Assembly (NCBI RefSeq): GCF_014649715.1 | Contig: NZ_BMTO01000002.1 | Coordinates: 342,336 to 406,335 of the forward strand | Direction of reading: 5' to 3' | Source of the DNA: Streptomyces lateritius | GTDB lineage: Bacteria > Actinomycetota > Actinomycetes > Streptomycetales > Streptomycetaceae | Length of the DNA stretch: 64,000 nucleotides | Shown: positions 62,758-64,000 of the stretch, one piece after another | Layout: each line of letters opens with the position of its first letter | Position numbering within the stretch: the first letter of the stretch is position 1 | Position numbers and translations under genes: made by a program | Notes under the pieces: generated by a model | Databases searched by the model: none | The model's input: the letters and a program-made list of their open reading frames with translations, nothing else | What the model was told of the DNA's origin: nothing

Positions 62758-64000
62758 CTCGTTGTGCGGGCCGTTGCGACTGCTTCGGTCAGGGAGGTAC
62801 GGGGTGTGGGGGCGCCGTCGACCAGGTACGAGCCGTCGGTGGTGGCGACGACGTCGACCCAGGTGCCGTCCGGTCCGGTGGGGTGGCCGCAGCGCCGCTC
62901 GCAGCCGGAGAAGTGGACGGGGAGGCCGGCGCGACCGGGTACGGCGTCGGCGCGGACGTCGGCGAGGGCCTTGCCGCAGCCGGGGCGTCCGGTGCAGGCG
63001 CCGACGCCGAGCCAGGGGGAGTGGGGGTCGGTGATCAGGCCGTGCGCCGCGAGCACGGCGAGGCGTTCCTCGGCCGCGGCGCGGTCGGGGAAGCCGGTGA
63101 CGACGGCTCCCCGCCAGGGGGTGAGCCGCAGTTCGCCGCCGTGGGCGGGGGCGAGGGCGCGGAGCTGACCGGACGTGAGCCGCCCGAGCGGCACGGCCAC
63201 GGCCACGGCCCAGCGCCCGTCCCGCCCGCCCTGCCCGATGACGCCGGGCAACGGCCCGGCACCGCCGCTCCGGCCTGGGATGCCGAGGGCTTCGGTGGGG
63301 CGGACGGCTTCGGTGGGGCGAACCGCTTCGGTGGGACGGACGGCTTCGGTGGGGCGAACCACTTTCGCGTCGCCCACCGCTTCCGCGTCGCCGGTCCCTT
63401 GCGTGCCGCCGATCGCCTCCGCGGCGCCGATCGCCTCCGCGGCGCCGGCCGCCTCCGCGGCGATCCCGGCCCGGCGCAGGGCCTCCGCCAGGTCCGGTCG
63501 CACGTCCTCCGGGAGTTCCCGTACCCGCCAGGCACCGTTGCCGGCCTCGCGGGCGGCCGTGAGGAAGGCGTCGGCCGCGGCGAGGGCCGCGCGAGGCGCG
63601 TCCGCCTTCGCGATACGGAAGGCCTGACCGCCGACGTACAGGAATGCGGCACCGACCGCCGAGGGACCGGCTGCGATCAAGGTCACATCTCCGCCGAGCC
63701 CGGCCACGTCCCCGCGGCCGTCGTCCAGGACGAAGAGAAAGCGACCGGAAAGGGCCGCCGTCCACTCCCGCGCGCACAGCAGCGCGTCCAGCTCGCGCGC
63801 CCACAACTGCACGTCACCGCCGCCGAGTCCGTCCAGTCCCGCGGCCGGAGAGGCCACCACGTTCCGGACGCGTTCGTGGGCCGGGGACGGCAGCAGGCCG
63901 GCGTCGGCCAGGCGGGCGCCCAGCTCCGCCCCGCATCCCTCCCCGAGCCCCCGCAGCTCCGTGTTCCCCCGCGAGGTGACGCTGATCCGCCCGTCCCCCA
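62754..64000 (-). CDS. cobG: Precorrin-3B synthase (runs off right edge)
   Basis: At least 415 codons, with the 5' end beyond the window. The start of the visible part ([17 protein letters not shown]) is the nitrite/sulfite-reductase half-domain motif of CobG. The C-terminal part has the Fe-S/siroheme ligands [13 protein letters not shown] and [11 protein letters not shown]. CobG uses O2 to form the gamma-lactone that primes ring contraction. A low-complexity insertion (four VRPTEA repeats and [11 protein letters not shown]) separates the two halves. The first gene(s) of the operon and any cobalamin riboswitch would be outside the window. Confidence 0.85.
   Translation of the reverse strand, partial: GDGRISVTSRGNTELRGLGEGCGAELGARLADAGLLPSPAHERVRNVVASPAAGLDGLGGGDVQLWARELDALLCAREWTAALSGRFLFVLDDGRGDVAGLGGDVTLIAAGPSAVGAAFLYVGGQAFRIAKADAPRAALAAADAFLTAAREAGNGAWRVRELPEDVRPDLAEALRRAGIAAEAAGAAEAIGAAEAIGGTQGTGDAEAVGDAKVVRPTEAVRPTEAVRPTEAVRPTEALGIPGRSGGAGPLPGVIGQGGRDGRWAVAVAVPLGRLTSGQLRALAPAHGGELRLTPWRGAVVTGFPDRAAAEERLAVLAAHGLITDPHSPWLGVGACTGRPGCGKALADVRADAVPGRAGLPVHFSGCERRCGHPTGPDGTWVDVVATTDGSYLVDGAPTPRTSLTEAVATARTTR
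63289..63360. repeat. 18-bp in-frame minisatellite in cobG, four units
   Basis: Four 18-bp units start at 63289, 63307, 63325 and 63343, each GCTTCGGTGGG(G/A)CG(G/A)AC(G/C). On the coding strand each reads six residues, giving repeated VRPTEA. Being a multiple of three, copy-number change would not break the gene. Confidence 0.88.

Overview
The window is chromosomal DNA of very high G+C with strong G/C bias at third codon positions, frequent GTG starts and tightly packed operons. Gene content (branched-chain keto acid dehydrogenase, MocR and SpoIIE-type regulators, mycothiol-type isomerase, VWA/TerF-like protein, PhoX, actinobacterial bL37, CobIJ fusion) indicates Streptomyces or a close relative. 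The layout resembles a conserved core region of Streptomyces chromosomes, with a few scars and accessory insertions.

Region by region: 0-8 kb holds an edge-truncated kinase/phosphotransferase gene, an orphan LuxR-type response regulator, the bkdABC operon (E1 alpha, E1 beta, E2; precursors for branched fatty acids) closed by a strong terminator, then a GntR/FCD regulator coupled to an MFS transporter. 7-16.7 kb has a maleylpyruvate-isomerase-family protein, a nitrilase-superfamily amidase, a MocR regulator divergent from a trans-sulfuration PLP enzyme across a perfect palindrome, a LURP-one protein, an NHL-repeat thioredoxin, small membrane proteins and an M18 aminopeptidase. 16.7-25 kb has an acyl-CoA dehydrogenase, a three-gene WXG-like/hydrolase/lipoprotein operon, SseB, pirin and a PerM-type permease, with three unrelated minisatellites in the gaps. 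25-28 kb has an MBL-fold protein and a PAS-GAF-SpoIIE-HATPase phosphatase.

28-34 kb is the most accessory-looking part. Between aspS and metG lies the broken 3' end of an Rhs gene with an unclassified C-terminal domain, two small downstream genes that may be its immunity or regulatory partners, and a 5'-truncated DoxX-like gene that abuts the truncated Rhs end. 34-42 kb has a two-component system convergent with a VWA protein, a Tat-exported PhoX phosphatase behind a PHO-box-like repeat, a hypothetical protein and an APC permease. 42-47.7 kb has a FUSC-family protein and a run of small membrane, lipoprotein and EEP-phosphatase genes, then an alpha/beta hydrolase divergent from a second MocR regulator with an 11-bp direct repeat. 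49-55 kb has an Rrf2 repressor with a perfect palindrome over its start, a decayed MFS gene coupled to a RidA gene, a DrrAB-like ABC exporter, and a two-component flavin monooxygenase pair.

55-64 kb is a cobalamin (corrin ring) region: cobL-cobM, the tiny bL37 ribosomal protein gene, a hypothetical gene, divergent cbiD/cobK sharing a 12-nt gap, a serine-hydrolase remnant, and cobG-cobH-cobIJ running in from the right edge. CobG together with CbiD means a mixed oxygen-dependent/CbiD-type route. No tRNA, rRNA, CRISPR array or insertion sequence was recognised by eye.
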